Source: Actinomycetes bacterium (GTDB taxonomy: Bacteria > Actinomycetota > Actinomycetes > Actinomycetales > Dermatophilaceae). Taken from it: a DNA stretch of 64,000 bases. Made by a program: the position numbers and the translations under genes. The notes beneath the pieces were generated by a model. That model was given only the letters and a program-made list of their open reading frames with translations. It made no database searches and was not told where the DNA came from. Positions 19,021-27,282 of this stretch are shown here, piece by piece; positions within the stretch are counted from its first letter, which is position 1; each line of letters starts with the position of its first letter. Location: contig JAKPEG010000104.1 of assembly GCA_029552065.1 (NCBI GenBank), positions 1-64,000 on the forward strand, given 5' to 3'.

Positions 19021-20121
19021 ATGCCGCCCGCTCACCCCACGCTCGACCTGCGCCTCGACGTCGTCGACCTCACCGCCGCGGTGTGCGACATCGAGTCGGT
19101 GAGCGGGGCCGAGGGTCCGCTCGCCGACGCGGTGGAGGCGGCGCTGCGGGAGTTGGCCCACCTGCAGGTCGAGCGGATCGGCCACACCGTCGTGGCGCGG
19201 ACGGAGCTGGGCCGGGCGGAGCGGGTGGTCGTGGCCGGGCACCTCGACACGGTGCCGCTCGCGCGGCTCGCCCCCAACCTGCCGACCCGGCGCGTGGGGG
19301 AGGACCTGGTCGGCCGGGGGACGGTCGACATGAAGGGCGGGGTCGCCGTCATGCTGCGGCTAGCCGCCCTCGTGCCCGAGCCGGGCCGGGACCTCACCTT
19401 CCTCTTCTACGACTGCGAGGAGGTCGACGCGGCTCGCAACGGCCTGCGGCGGCTCGCCGACGAGCGGCCCGAGCTGCTCGCCGCCGATTTCGCCGTGCTC
19501 ATGGAGCCGACCGCCGGGCTGGTCGAGGGCGGCTGCAACGGCACCCTGCGGGTCGCGGTGCGCACGACAGGGATCGCCGCGCACTCGGCCCGCCCGTGGA
19601 TGGGGCACAACGCGATCCACGACGCCGGGGAGATCCTCGCGCGGCTCACGGCCTACCGGGCGCGGGTGGTGGAGGTCGACGGGCTGGCCTACCGGGAGGC
19701 GCTCCAGGCGGTGCTCATCGGCGGTGGCACGGCGGCCAACGTCATCCCCGATTCGTGTGTCGTCACGGTCAACCACCGCTACGCCCCCGACCGGGGCGAG
19801 GACGAGGCGGTCGCCCATGTGCGCGAGGTCTTCGACGGCTTCGAGGTCGAGGTGCTCGACAATGCCGGCGGGGCCCGGCCGGGGCTCGACCGGCCCGCCG
19901 CGCGCGACTTCGTCGCCGCCCTCGACCTGCCGGTCCGTGCGAAGGAGGGCTGGACCGACGTCGCCCGATTCGCCCGGCTCGGCGTGCCCGCCGTGAACTT
20001 CGGCCCCGGCGACCCGCTGCTCGCGCACATGGACGACGAGCGGGCACCCATCGGGCAATATGCCGCGGCCGAGGCGGCCATGCTCCGGTGGCTGCGCGGC
20101 GCACCTGGCGGCGTCGCGTAG
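19021..20121 (+). CDS. dapE: succinyl-diaminopimelate desuccinylase
   Basis: A 366-residue M20 metallopeptidase-family enzyme that releases succinate to give LL-DAP. Zinc ligands are visible in [22 protein letters not shown] (general base Glu plus ligand) and the late L-A-H-M-D-D-E. The dimerisation-domain segment G-I-A-A-H-S-A-R-P is present. ATG 19021 lies inside a GTATGCC motif and has no obvious Shine-Dalgarno sequence; the transcript could be leaderless or nearly so. The gap to divergent dapD is 115 bases. Confidence 0.94.
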   Translation: MPPAHPTLDLRLDVVDLTAAVCDIESVSGAEGPLADAVEAALRELAHLQVERIGHTVVARTELGRAERVVVAGHLDTVPLARLAPNLPTRRVGEDLVGRGTVDMKGGVAVMLRLAALVPEPGRDLTFLFYDCEEVDAARNGLRRLADERPELLAADFAVLMEPTAGLVEGGCNGTLRVAVRTTGIAAHSARPWMGHNAIHDAGEILARLTAYRARVVEVDGLAYREALQAVLIGGGTAANVIPDSCVVTVNHRYAPDRGEDEAVAHVREVFDGFEVEVLDNAGGARPGLDRPAARDFVAALDLPVRAKEGWTDVARFARLGVPAVNFGPGDPLLAHMDDERAPIGQYAAAEAAMLRWLRGAPGGVA

Positions 20122-20131
20122 CGTGGGCCGC

Positions 20132-20929
20132 GTGAGTCCACGCGACTACCAGAAGGGGCCGGTCACCCTCCGCGGCCGCCGTGTGCCCGCGACGACGACC
20201 GACCAGCGGCTGCTCGACAGTCGCGGCTCCACCGACTGGTTGCACGCCGATCCCTGGCGGGTCATGCGCATCCAGTCGGAGTTCGTCGAGGGTTTCGGCG
20301 CGCTCGCCGAGCTCGGCCCGGCGGTGAGCGTCTTCGGTTCTGCGCGGCTGGGAGAGGGCCACCCGGCATACCAGCTCGCGCGGCGGGTGGGGGCGGCGCT
20401 CGCGCAGGCGGGCTATGCGGTGATCACCGGCGGCGGTCCCGGGCTCATGGAGGGCGCCAACCGCGGGGCACTCGAGGCCGGCGGCACCTCGGTGGGGCTG
20501 GGCATCGAGTTGCCCTTCGAGACCGGGCTCAACGACTACGTCGACCTCGGGGTGAACTTCCGCTACTTCTTCGCCCGCAAGACGATGTTCGTCAAGTACG
20601 CCGAGGGCTTCGTCGTGCTCCCCGGCGGGTGGGGCACCCTCGACGAGCTGTTCGAGGCACTCACCCTGGTCCAGACCCGCAAGATCACCGCCTTTCCCGT
20701 CGTCCTGGTCGGCACCGACTATTGGGCCGGGATGCTCGACTGGATGCGCTCGACGCTCGCCGAGTGGGGGACCATCGACGAGGCCGACGTGGCCCGACTG
20801 TTCGTCACCGACGACGTCGACGAGGCCGTGCGGCTCATCGTCTCGACCGACCGTCACCTCGCGCACGAGACCTCGCTGCAGGCAGCCGCCGTGCGGACCG
20901 AGGTCCGCGACGGGGAGGCACGCGGATGA
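20132..20929 (+). CDS. LOG-family protein (TIGR00730)
   Basis: A 265-residue Rossmann-fold protein. The PGGWGTLDE and GGGPGLMEGANRGA motifs define the LOG family, whose characterised members cleave cytokinin or nucleoside 5'-monophosphates at the N-glycosidic bond. Many bacterial members are mis-annotated as lysine decarboxylase. It has a longer N-terminal part (about 60 residues, including D-W-L-H-A-D-P-W-R-V-M-R-I) than short LOGs, as in the mycobacterial dapE-linked homologue. GTG 20132 lies ten bases after dapE, and the stop overlaps the next gene as ATGA. Confidence 0.9.
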   Translation: MSPRDYQKGPVTLRGRRVPATTTDQRLLDSRGSTDWLHADPWRVMRIQSEFVEGFGALAELGPAVSVFGSARLGEGHPAYQLARRVGAALAQAGYAVITGGGPGLMEGANRGALEAGGTSVGLGIELPFETGLNDYVDLGVNFRYFFARKTMFVKYAEGFVVLPGGWGTLDELFEALTLVQTRKITAFPVVLVGTDYWAGMLDWMRSTLAEWGTIDEADVARLFVTDDVDEAVRLIVSTDRHLAHETSLQAAAVRTEVRDGEARG

Positions 20930-21252
20930 CCTGGCTCGTCCTCGTCCTCGCGGTCGTCCTCGTCGGGCTGACCGTCGCGGCCGTGCTCGGCCGGATCGAC
21001 GGCTCGCTCGCCGAGCCGACGACCTCGCTGTCCTACCTACCGCTGCCCGAGGGGTCGCTCACCCACGCCGACCTCGAGGCGATCCGGCTGGACACCGGGC
21101 TGCGGGGCTACCGGATGGACCAGGTCGACGAGGTCATCGGCCGGCTGGCCCAGGAGATCGACGGCCTGCAGGCCCGGCTGGCGGCGACGTCCGAGGGCAG
21201 CCCGAGCGGTGTCGACGCGGGCGTCGTCGAGGCCCCCGAGCACCTCCCCTGA
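20926..21252 (+). CDS. small membrane protein with DivIVA-like segment
   Basis: A 108-residue protein. One N-terminal membrane helix (MTWLVLVLAVVLVGLTVAAVLG) precedes a linker and a DivIVA-domain-like segment (L-R-G-Y-R-M-D-Q-V-D-E-V-I-G-R-L, residues about 61-78), the sequence used by polar-growth proteins to bind curved membrane or partners. Its start overlaps the LOG gene as ATGA, and the next gene follows after five bases. A role in cell-envelope growth is inferred from the domain only. Confidence 0.85.
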   Translation: MTWLVLVLAVVLVGLTVAAVLGRIDGSLAEPTTSLSYLPLPEGSLTHADLEAIRLDTGLRGYRMDQVDEVIGRLAQEIDGLQARLAATSEGSPSGVDAGVVEAPEHLP

Positions 21253-21257
21253 CCGGC

Positions 21258-21698
21258 ATGGCTCCCGTGCTCGTCGAGCGCACGGTCCAGCGGCCGTTGA
21301 CGGCCGTCTGGGCCGTCGTGAGCGACGTCGCGGGCCACCGGCTGCCGCTCACCCGCGTCGAGACCGATCCCGGGCAGCCGTGCGTCGGGTGGGGTTTCCG
21401 GGCTGTGAGCGCCCTGGGACCGCTGCGCCTGGTCGATGCGATGACCGTGACGAGCTGGTCTCCGCCGCAGCCGGATGCGGCCACCGCCGAGTATGCCGTG
21501 GTGAAGACCGGTCGGGTCCTGGGCGGCTGGGCGCGGGTCACCCTCACGGCCGTCGGGCCGGCGCAGACGGGGGTCCGCTGGGCCGAGGAGATCACCCTGC
21601 GACCCCATGCCTTGGGGGCCCTCGCGCGCCCGGCGACGGATCTGGCCGTGGGCCGGATGTTCCGAGCCGCCGTCGACGAGATGCTGGCCCGCGCATGA
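21258..21698 (+). CDS. SRPBCC (START-like) family protein
   Basis: A 146-residue protein of the polyketide cyclase/START-like fold, recognised from the V-E-R-T-V-Q-R-P-L-T-A-V-W-A-V-V-S-D start, the antiparallel-sheet pattern (W-A-R-V-T-L-T-A-V) and a C-terminal long helix (A-V-G-R-M-F-R-A-A-V-D-E-M). Such proteins bind hydrophobic ligands in a deep pocket; the ligand is unknown. It is embedded in a tightly overlapping operon, with its stop overlapping tag as ATGA. Confidence 0.8.
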   Translation: MAPVLVERTVQRPLTAVWAVVSDVAGHRLPLTRVETDPGQPCVGWGFRAVSALGPLRLVDAMTVTSWSPPQPDAATAEYAVVKTGRVLGGWARVTLTAVGPAQTGVRWAEEITLRPHALGALARPATDLAVGRMFRAAVDEMLARA

Positions 21699-22288
21699 GC
21701 CGGGCCGACGTCGTCACGGGGGCGGACGGCATACCCCGATGTGGGTGGGCGACCGGCGCGGTCGACTACCTCGCCTACCACGACGAGGAATGGGGGGTTC
21801 CGGTACGCGGCGAGGCGGCACTCTTCGAACGGCTCACCCTCGAGGCATTCCAATCGGGACTGTCCTGGCTCACGATCCTGCGCAAACGGCCGGCCTTCCG
21901 GGCCGCGTTCGCCGGCTTCGACCCGGTGGCGGTGGCCGCCTTCGGTCCGGCGGACCGGGAGCGCCTGCTCGCCGACGTCGGCATCGTCCGCAACGTCCGC
22001 AAGATCGACGCCGCGATCCACAACGCCCAGGCGGTGGTCGACCTGCGCACAGAGGGCGGTCTCGACGCGCTCGTGTGGGCGCATGCCCCGGCCCCGCGCC
22101 CGGGCCCGGGTCTGCAAAGTCTCGCCGAGCTGCCGGCGAGCACCCCCGAGTCCACGGCGCTCGCCCGGGCACTCAAGGCGCACGGCTTCGTCTTCGTCGG
22201 GCCGACCACGATGTATGCCGCGATGCAGGCCTGCGGGCTCGTCGACGACCACCTGGCCGGCTGCCATCGGGCCGGGGTAGTGCCGTGA
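21695..22288 (+). CDS. tag: DNA-3-methyladenine glycosylase I
   Basis: A 197-residue base-excision glycosylase of the TagI family. It has the signature R-C-G-W-A opening with Y-H-D-E-E-W-G-V-P, the helix-hairpin-helix region (F-Q-S-G-L-S-W-L-T-I-L-R-K-R) and F-V-G-P-T-T-M-Y-A-A-M-Q-A-C-G near the end. The zinc-binding Cys/His snap (C near the start, Y-H, late H and C) is retained. It removes 3-methyladenine from alkylated DNA. Both ends overlap their neighbours (ATGA and GTGA), consistent with one long operon from dapE. Confidence 0.95.
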   Translation: MSRADVVTGADGIPRCGWATGAVDYLAYHDEEWGVPVRGEAALFERLTLEAFQSGLSWLTILRKRPAFRAAFAGFDPVAVAAFGPADRERLLADVGIVRNVRKIDAAIHNAQAVVDLRTEGGLDALVWAHAPAPRPGPGLQSLAELPASTPESTALARALKAHGFVFVGPTTMYAAMQACGLVDDHLAGCHRAGVVP

Positions 22289-23520
22289 CCTCCGTCGCCG
22301 CACCCGTCTTCCCGCGGGCCGAGGCGGTGCTGGATCGGGTGTTCCGCGGCAACCTCACCGTGCAGGTCGTCTATCTCTACGGGATCACCCGCATCCTCAC
22401 CGCGGTCTTCCTCGCGATCGTCGCCCCGGATCAGGAGCCCGCGGCGATGACCGACTGGGAGCGCGTCGGCTATTTCGGATTCACCCGGATCTGGGACGGC
22501 GAGTGGTACGGCCGGATCGCCGAGGACGGCTATCCCTCGACCCTGCCCCGCGACACCTCGGGCTCGGTCCAACAGAACCCGTGGGCCTTCTACCCCCTCT
22601 TCCCGTTCCTCTCCCGTGTTGTCATGGCGCTCACGGGAGGGTCCTTCCCGGTCGTCGGCTCGACCCTCGCCCTGGTGGCCGGATTCGCCGCCGCGGTGCT
22701 CATGGCACGGCTGCTCGCCGAACCCCTCGGGCGGGTCGGCGCCCTGCTCGTCGTCGCCCTCTACGCGCTCTTCCCCTCTTCGCCGGCGTTGCAGGTCTGC
22801 TATACCGAGTCCCTCGCCATGCTCATGCTCTGCGGCTACTTGCTCGCCCTGCGCCGGGAGCGGTGGCTCGTGGCGACCGGACTGGCCCTGCTCATCGGGG
22901 TGACCCGACCGATCGCACTCCCGCTCGGGGTCGTCACCATGGTCGCGCTCGTCCTGCGCTGGCGTCGTCGCACGCAGGAGCCGCTGACGGTGCGCGAAGG
23001 CGTCCAGGCCGTCGCCGCCCTCGTCGGATGCGGTGTGGCCGGGCTGCTCTGGCCCGCGATCGCATGGCTCGGCACGGGGGAGGCCACGGCATACGTCCAG
23101 ACGATGGGCGCATGGTCGGCGGGCGGGACGGTGCGCTTCTTCGAGCCGTGGCTCACCATCCCGCCCTACTATCTCGGCGAATGGGCCCTGCCCGCGCTCG
23201 TCGTGCTCGTCGCCCTGCTCGTCGCCGGGATGGCCGGCCCGTGGGCGAGCAGGCTGGGACCGGAGCTGCGGACCTGGCCGCTCGTGTATGCCGCCTATGT
23301 CATGGCCGCGCAGACCCCGGGCACGAGCACCCCCCGCTACCTGCTGCCGATGTTCCCCTACCTCGCCGTGTTCCTCGGGGTGGCCGGCGCGCGGGGGAGG
23401 GGGCGCTGGGTGCCGACCTGGGTGCGGTTCGGGGTCCTGGCCGTCCTGTTCGTCTGGTGGCAGTGGAAATGGGTGAGCGTGCTCTGGCTGTTCACCCCGC
23501 CGACCGACTGGGCCCCCTGA
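22285..23520 (+). CDS. GT-C mannosyltransferase-like integral membrane protein (PIG-V type)
   Basis: A 411-residue polytopic membrane protein with about ten hydrophobic helices. The first periplasmic loop has R-I-W-D-G-E-W-Y-G-R-I-A-E-D-G-Y-P, a GT-C aspartate motif (W-D-x-x-W-Y), and N-P-W-A-F-Y-P-L-F-P follows. This matches the actinobacterial PIG-V-like family that transfers mannose from polyprenyl-phosphate-mannose outside the membrane. The acceptor is unknown; lipomannan-like glycolipids or glycoproteins are possible. The start GTG overlaps the tag stop. It ends the plus-strand operon facing a convergent enoyl-CoA hydratase. Confidence 0.85.
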   Translation: MTSVAAPVFPRAEAVLDRVFRGNLTVQVVYLYGITRILTAVFLAIVAPDQEPAAMTDWERVGYFGFTRIWDGEWYGRIAEDGYPSTLPRDTSGSVQQNPWAFYPLFPFLSRVVMALTGGSFPVVGSTLALVAGFAAAVLMARLLAEPLGRVGALLVVALYALFPSSPALQVCYTESLAMLMLCGYLLALRRERWLVATGLALLIGVTRPIALPLGVVTMVALVLRWRRRTQEPLTVREGVQAVAALVGCGVAGLLWPAIAWLGTGEATAYVQTMGAWSAGGTVRFFEPWLTIPPYYLGEWALPALVVLVALLVAGMAGPWASRLGPELRTWPLVYAAYVMAAQTPGTSTPRYLLPMFPYLAVFLGVAGARGRGRWVPTWVRFGVLAVLFVWWQWKWVSVLWLFTPPTDWAP

Positions 23521-23525
23521 GCCCC

Positions 23526-23555
23526 GAGCGGCTGCCGGCCCGCGCGGGCCCGCTC
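23526..23555. terminator. short bidirectional hairpin between convergent genes
   Basis: The 14-bp palindrome GGCCCGCGCGGGCC (23537-23550) lies inside an outer GAGCGG/CCGCTC pair (23526-23531, 23550-23555). The gap between the two stop codons is only 33 bases, so the hairpin overlaps the minus-strand stop. Confidence 0.5.
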
Positions 23556-24360
23556 ACCGGCCGTGGAAGACCGGCTTCTGCTTGGCGAGGAAGGCGTCGA
23601 CGGCGGCCATGTGGTCGGCGCTGTAGCCCGTGTCGTTCATCCGGTCGGCCTCGAATTCCAGCGCCTCGGCGAGGTCGTGCACCGCGCTGAAGGCGACGGC
23701 CCGGCGCATCGCACCGTAGGCGCGCGTGGGACCGGAGGCGAGCCGCGCGGCGAGGGTGGCCACTGCCCCCGGGAAGTCCCCGGCCGTCACGACCGACGTA
23801 GCCAGACCGAGCTCGAGGCATTCGGCCGCGGGGACCGTCCGGGGCAGCAGGAGCAGCTCCTTGGCCTTGGCCATGCCCACCAGCCGGGGCAACCAGAACG
23901 AGGACCCGGTGTCACAGGAGAGCGCGATCCCGGCGAAGGCCAGGTTCATCCCCGCGGTGTCCACCATGATCCGGAAATCCGCGGCCATCGCCATCGACGC
24001 CCCCGCCCCGGCCGCGACCCCGTTGATCGCCGCGACGACCGGCTTGTCCATCGTCGCGAGCGCGAGCGCCACGGGGTTGTAGTGCGCCCGCACCGTCGCC
24101 CCCAGCCCCTCGTCGCCGCTCTTGAGGCCCTCGATGTGCTCCTTGAGATCCTGGCCGGCGCAGAACGCCCGGCCGGCACCGGTGAGGACGACGCAGCGGA
24201 TCTCGGGATCGGCGGCCACCTGAGCGACGACCGAGACGAGCACCTCCTTGGTCTGCAGGTCGAGGGAGTTCATCGCGTCGGGACGGTTGAGGGTCACGGT
24301 GCCCACGCCGTCGGCGACGTGCAGCAGGACGGGAGCGGGGGCCGCGTCGGGGGAGGTCAT
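23554..24360 (-). CDS. enoyl-CoA hydratase/isomerase family protein
   Basis: A 268-residue crotonase-fold protein. The oxyanion-hole segment A-F-C-A-G-Q-D-L-K-E-H and the second segment V-A-A-I-N-G-V-A-A-G-A-G-A-S-M-A-M-A-A-D are clear. One usual hydratase glutamate position, where A-G-I-A-L-S-C-D-T-G-S-S appears, reads S-C-D-T instead of the P-D-G/E-type, closer to PaaG-like isomerases or 1,2-epoxyphenylacetyl-CoA isomerase. A role in aromatic or fatty acid breakdown is therefore likely, but the exact substrate is not decided. ATG 24360 is preferred over upstream starts. Confidence 0.88.
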   Translation of the reverse strand: MTSPDAAPAPVLLHVADGVGTVTLNRPDAMNSLDLQTKEVLVSVVAQVAADPEIRCVVLTGAGRAFCAGQDLKEHIEGLKSGDEGLGATVRAHYNPVALALATMDKPVVAAINGVAAGAGASMAMAADFRIMVDTAGMNLAFAGIALSCDTGSSFWLPRLVGMAKAKELLLLPRTVPAAECLELGLATSVVTAGDFPGAVATLAARLASGPTRAYGAMRRAVAFSAVHDLAEALEFEADRMNDTGYSADHMAAVDAFLAKQKPVFHGR

Positions 24361-24385
24361 GGGTCCCATCGTGCCCGACGTCGAT

Positions 24386-24415
24386 TTCGTCACAGTGGGT
24401 GCGACGCGTGATAAT
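24386..24415 (+). promoter_or_regulatory. candidate sigma-A promoter of the DUF3117 gene
   Basis: TTCGTC at 24386-24391 and GATAAT (preceded by T) at 24410-24415 are spaced 18 bases. The -10 is unusually canonical for this GC-rich window. It would give a leader of about 70 bases. Confidence 0.45.
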
Positions 24416-24494
24416 GGTCTCTGGCCGTCCGTCCGCCGCGTGCGCGGTGGCTTACCAGAGGACGTCGGCCCGTGTTTCCGAGGAAGGGGAACCC

Positions 24495-24668
24495 ATGGCG
24501 GCGATGAAGCCGAGGACCGGGGACGGTCCGCTCGAAGTCACCAAGGAGGGGCGCGGGATCGTCCTGCGCATGCCCCTCGAGGGTGGTGGACGCCTGGTCG
24601 TCGAGATGACGCCCGACGAGGCGGCCGCGCTGCGCGACGCCATCAAAGGATGTGACGGGGTTTCCTGA
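24495..24668 (+). CDS. DUF3117 small protein
   Basis: A 57-residue protein typical of the actinobacterial DUF3117 family: MAAMKPRTGDGPLE, then G-R-G-I-V-L-R-M-P-L-E-G-G-G-R-L-V-V-E and D-E-A-A-A-L-R-D-A-I-K. The family is near-universal in actinobacteria and its function is unknown; a small beta-rich cytosolic protein is likely. The strong AGGAAGGGG seven bases before ATG, a good -10 and a strong terminator suggest abundant, monocistronic expression. The mycobacterial homologue lies near tag, as here. Confidence 0.92.
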   Translation: MAAMKPRTGDGPLEVTKEGRGIVLRMPLEGGGRLVVEMTPDEAAALRDAIKGCDGVS

Positions 24669-24682
24669 GCTTCTCCCACTTT

Positions 24683-24719
24683 CGAAGGGCCCTCGACTCG
24701 CCGAGTCGAGGGCCCTTCG
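24683..24719 (+). terminator. strong terminator after DUF3117
   Basis: A perfect 16-bp stem (CGAAGGGCCCTCGACT / AGTCGAGGGCCCTTCG) with a 5-base CGCCG loop begins 15 bases after the stop. It also lies downstream of the minus-strand O-methyltransferase and can serve both. Confidence 0.85.
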
Positions 24720-24775
24720 CATGGCGCCAGGTCGCCCCGGCACGGGTCTTTCGCGCGGTATGCCGTCCGCCCGCC

Positions 24776-25408
24776 TCAGCGCTTGACCGCCACGAGCAGC
24801 CCGTCACCGACCGGCAGGAGGGTCGTGTGGAAGCCTTCGTCCTCGCGGATCGCCTTGCCCAGCTCGCGCAGACCACGGGTGACCTCGTCGCGGGCGGCGG
24901 GGTCGGCGACCTTGTCGTGCCAGAGCATGTTGTCCAGGACGAGCGCCCCCCCGGGACGCAGGAGCCGGGTCGCGGCGGCCACGTAGGCGGGATACTCGGA
25001 CTTCTCGGCGTCGACGAAGGCCAGGTCATAGGCACCGTCGGTCATCCGGGCGAGCACGTCGAGCGCCCGGCCGGTGATCACTCGGGTGCGGGTGTGCGGG
25101 ACCCCGGCGGCGGCGTAGGCCTCCCTGGCGGCACGCTGGTGCTCGGCCTCGACGTCGATCGTCGTGAGCACACCGTCGGGCGGCATACCGGCGAGCAGCC
25201 ACAGGCCCGAGGTGCCGGCCCCCGTGCCGATCTCGACGACCGCCCGGGCCGGCAGCGCGGCGGCGAGCATCCGCAGGACGGCCCCGACGGCCGGTGCGAC
25301 CGGGGCGGCGCCGAACTCCTCCCCGCGCAGGCGCGCCGCCTCGGCGACGGGGTCCTCGGCGACGAAGTCCTCGGCATAGGCCAGGCTGGACATCCGGTTG
25401 GCGCTCAT
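24776..25408 (-). CDS. class I SAM-dependent O-methyltransferase
   Basis: A 210-residue methyltransferase of the catechol/caffeoyl-CoA O-methyltransferase-like family 3. The SAM motif V-V-E-I-G-T-G-A-G-T-S-G-L-W is present. D-L-A-F-V-D-A-E-K-S-E-Y and V-L-D-N-M-L-W-H-D-K-V contain the acidic metal ligands of this family. ATG 25408 is used; a TTG two codons upstream is in frame. It is divergent from sigE, just as the Rv1220c-type methyltransferase is beside sigE in mycobacteria. The substrate is unknown. Confidence 0.9.
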   Translation of the reverse strand: MSANRMSSLAYAEDFVAEDPVAEAARLRGEEFGAAPVAPAVGAVLRMLAAALPARAVVEIGTGAGTSGLWLLAGMPPDGVLTTIDVEAEHQRAAREAYAAAGVPHTRTRVITGRALDVLARMTDGAYDLAFVDAEKSEYPAYVAAATRLLRPGGALVLDNMLWHDKVADPAARDEVTRGLRELGKAIREDEGFHTTLLPVGDGLLVAVKR

Positions 25409-25524
25409 GGACAAACCCTAGAGGCGTGGGGGTCCGATCCGGGGGAGGGTAGGGGTCGATCCGGGGTCCTCCCGGATGGCCAGAGGATCCTCAGGTGCCT
25501 CACAGTCGACTCGTGACATCCTCG

Positions 25525-25550
25525 GGAACCCTGGACCACGTCCAGACGTC
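25525..25550 (+). promoter_or_regulatory. ECF-type autoregulatory promoter of sigE
   Basis: GGAACC at 25525-25530, 16 bases, then CGTC at 25547-25550 matches the ECF/SigE-type promoter pattern (GGAAC, 16-17 bases, CGT). It lies about 35 bases before GTG 25585. This argues against the longer reading frame that begins upstream at 25495. Confidence 0.65.
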
Positions 25551-25584
25551 CATACCGACAGACGACGAAAGGCTTGAGGCACTC

Positions 25585-26247
25585 GTGACCGACACCCTCA
25601 CCCTCCCGGCGGCCACGCCGGCGACCGGCGAGCCACGGGCGGACGCCGACGCGCCCTGGGCGCCGCCGACCTGGGAGGAGATCGTCGTCCAGCACTCGGC
25701 GCGCGTCTACCGCCTCGCCTACCGGCTTACCGGCAACCCGCACGACGCCGAAGACCTCACCCACGACGTCTTCGTCCGGGTCTTCCGGTCCCTGCACTCC
25801 TACACGCCGGGCACCTTCGAGGGATGGCTGCACCGGATCACGACGAATGTCTTCCTCGACCGGATGCGCCGCAAGCAACGGATCCGTTTCGACGCGCTCC
25901 CCGAGGACGCGGCCGGGCGGATGGCGACGAGCGAGCCTGGTCCCGAACAGGTCTACGACGCCACCCACCTCGACGACGACATCCAGCGGGCGCTCGACGC
26001 GCTCGCGCCGGAGTTCCGCGCGGCGGTCGTCCTCTGCGACATCGAGGGGCTGTCCTACGAGGAGATCGCCGCGACCCTGGGCGTCAAGCTCGGCACGGTC
26101 CGCTCGCGGATCCACCGTGGGCGCGCGGCGTTGCGCGAGTCGCTCGCCCACCGTGCCCCCACCCCGGCGACGACCGGGCCCCGTGCGGCGTCTCGCCCCG
26201 GCATACCCTTGCCGTCGTTGTCCGCACCCGCGCGCCAAGGAGCGTGA
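25585..26247 (+). CDS. sigE: ECF sigma factor SigE
   Basis: A 220-residue group 4 sigma factor. Region 2 (about residues 34-97) contains [23 protein letters not shown] and the W-L-H-R-I-T-T-N segment for -10 recognition. Region 4 (about 140-190) contains [25 protein letters not shown]. In actinobacteria SigE controls envelope stress responses. GTG 25585 is preferred because an ECF promoter lies between it and the upstream start. It is followed by rseA with a TGATG overlap, then tatB, the mycobacterial order without htrA. Confidence 0.92.
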   Translation: MTDTLTLPAATPATGEPRADADAPWAPPTWEEIVVQHSARVYRLAYRLTGNPHDAEDLTHDVFVRVFRSLHSYTPGTFEGWLHRITTNVFLDRMRRKQRIRFDALPEDAAGRMATSEPGPEQVYDATHLDDDIQRALDALAPEFRAAVVLCDIEGLSYEEIAATLGVKLGTVRSRIHRGRAALRESLAHRAPTPATTGPRAASRPGIPLPSLSAPARQGA

Positions 26248-26810
26248 TGTCCCGGCATCTGGGCGACCGAGTGAGCGGCTACGTCGACCGTCGGCTTCCG
26301 GCGAGCGACCTGCTCGGCTGGGACCGGCACGTCCTCGTCTGCCAACACTGCCGGTATGCCGTCGACGCCGAACGGCGCGTCCTGGCCTCGCTGCGTGCCG
26401 CCCCCGAGCCGGGGGTTTCGCCAGGCCTGCACGCGCTCCTGCTCCAAGTGGCTGCTGCCGCGGTCGCCGACCCTCAGCCTGACCCGCCCGTGCCGCAGGC
26501 ACCGGCGCCCGCCCGAGAGCTGCGGCTGCCCGTGCTGCCGCCGTCGACGCCTGCCCAGCACCGGTCCACCCGCCGGATGGCCGCCCTCGTCGGCCTCGCC
26601 GCGAGCGCGTCGACGGCCGCGGTCTGGTCGTTCGGGGCGGCCCCGGTCACGCAGGCGACGGTGAGCGTCTCCCCAGCCCCCCGGGCGGTGCTGCCGACCG
26701 GGATCAGCGCAGGCGTGGCCTTCCTCGGCGGCCTTCCCGACCCGAGGGTGGTCACCCAGGGTTACGTCGCCCGGGTCGCCTCCGCGCGGGTGGACCAGCT
26801 GGGTCGCTGA
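26247..26810 (+). CDS. rseA: zinc-containing anti-sigma factor RseA
   Basis: A 187-residue anti-sigma factor. The ZAS motif His28-x3-Cys32-x2-Cys35 (H-V-L-V-C-Q-H-C) is complete, so redox or zinc-dependent release of SigE is plausible. A Pro/Ala-rich linker leads to one possible membrane segment (A-A-L-V-G-L-A-A-S-A-S-T-A-A-V-W-S-F-G, about residues 112-130). The C-terminal tail may be external. The start overlaps sigE by one base, so sigma and anti-sigma are made together. Mycobacterial RseA is degraded after phosphorylation; this is family knowledge, not visible here. Confidence 0.88.
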   Translation: MSRHLGDRVSGYVDRRLPASDLLGWDRHVLVCQHCRYAVDAERRVLASLRAAPEPGVSPGLHALLLQVAAAAVADPQPDPPVPQAPAPARELRLPVLPPSTPAQHRSTRRMAALVGLAASASTAAVWSFGAAPVTQATVSVSPAPRAVLPTGISAGVAFLGGLPDPRVVTQGYVARVASARVDQLGR

Positions 26811-26901
26811 GCCGCCGACCCGCGACACCGGCCGGTCGGGGATACTGGGGCCGCACAGCAGCACCCACCCACGGCCCTCGACGGCGAGAAGGAGGCTCCC
26901 A

Positions 26902-27243
26902 GTGTTCGACATCAACGGCTGGGAAGTCATCATCCTCGCCGTCGTCGCGGTGGTCGTCCTCGGGCCCGAGCGCCTGCCCGCCTATGCCTCGCGCCTGGCC
27001 CAACTCGTCCGTCAGCTCCGGACCCTCGCCGAGGGCGCCCGGTCACAGCTGCGTGACCAGTTGGGGCCGGAGTTCGACGACGTCAACTGGCGGCAGTTCG
27101 ACCCGCGGCAGTACGACCCGCGGCGGATCGTCCGCGAGGCCCTCGCCGAGCCGTGGAACGGCCCGGCCGAGGCCGGCGGCTCGACTGCCGAGGCGGCATA
27201 CGACCCCACGCGCCCGACGCCCTGGGACCGCGAGGCGACCTGA
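26902..27243 (+). CDS. tatB: Sec-independent translocase subunit TatB
   Basis: A 113-residue TatB. A short periplasmic start leads into one membrane helix with the conserved Glu near its beginning (W-E-V-I-I-L-A-V-V-A-V-V-V-L-G-P-E-R-L-P), then an amphipathic helix, and a variable tail with F-D-P-R-Q-Y-D-P-R-R typical of actinobacterial TatB. It binds Tat signal peptides together with TatC. GTG 26902 follows AGAAGGAGG. tatA and tatC are elsewhere. The window itself encodes two likely Tat substrates (46582 and 47895). Confidence 0.93.
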   Translation: MFDINGWEVIILAVVAVVVLGPERLPAYASRLAQLVRQLRTLAEGARSQLRDQLGPEFDDVNWRQFDPRQYDPRRIVREALAEPWNGPAEAGGSTAEAAYDPTRPTPWDREAT

Positions 27244-27282
27244 GCGCTGACTGGCGGTGACGCGCCGTGCGCGAGCGGTGCC

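Noticed and set aside
20132-20929. Lysine decarboxylase
   Set aside because: The PGGxGTxxE motif defines LOG-family phosphoribohydrolases; the decarboxylase name is a historical mis-annotation despite the nearby lysine-pathway genes.
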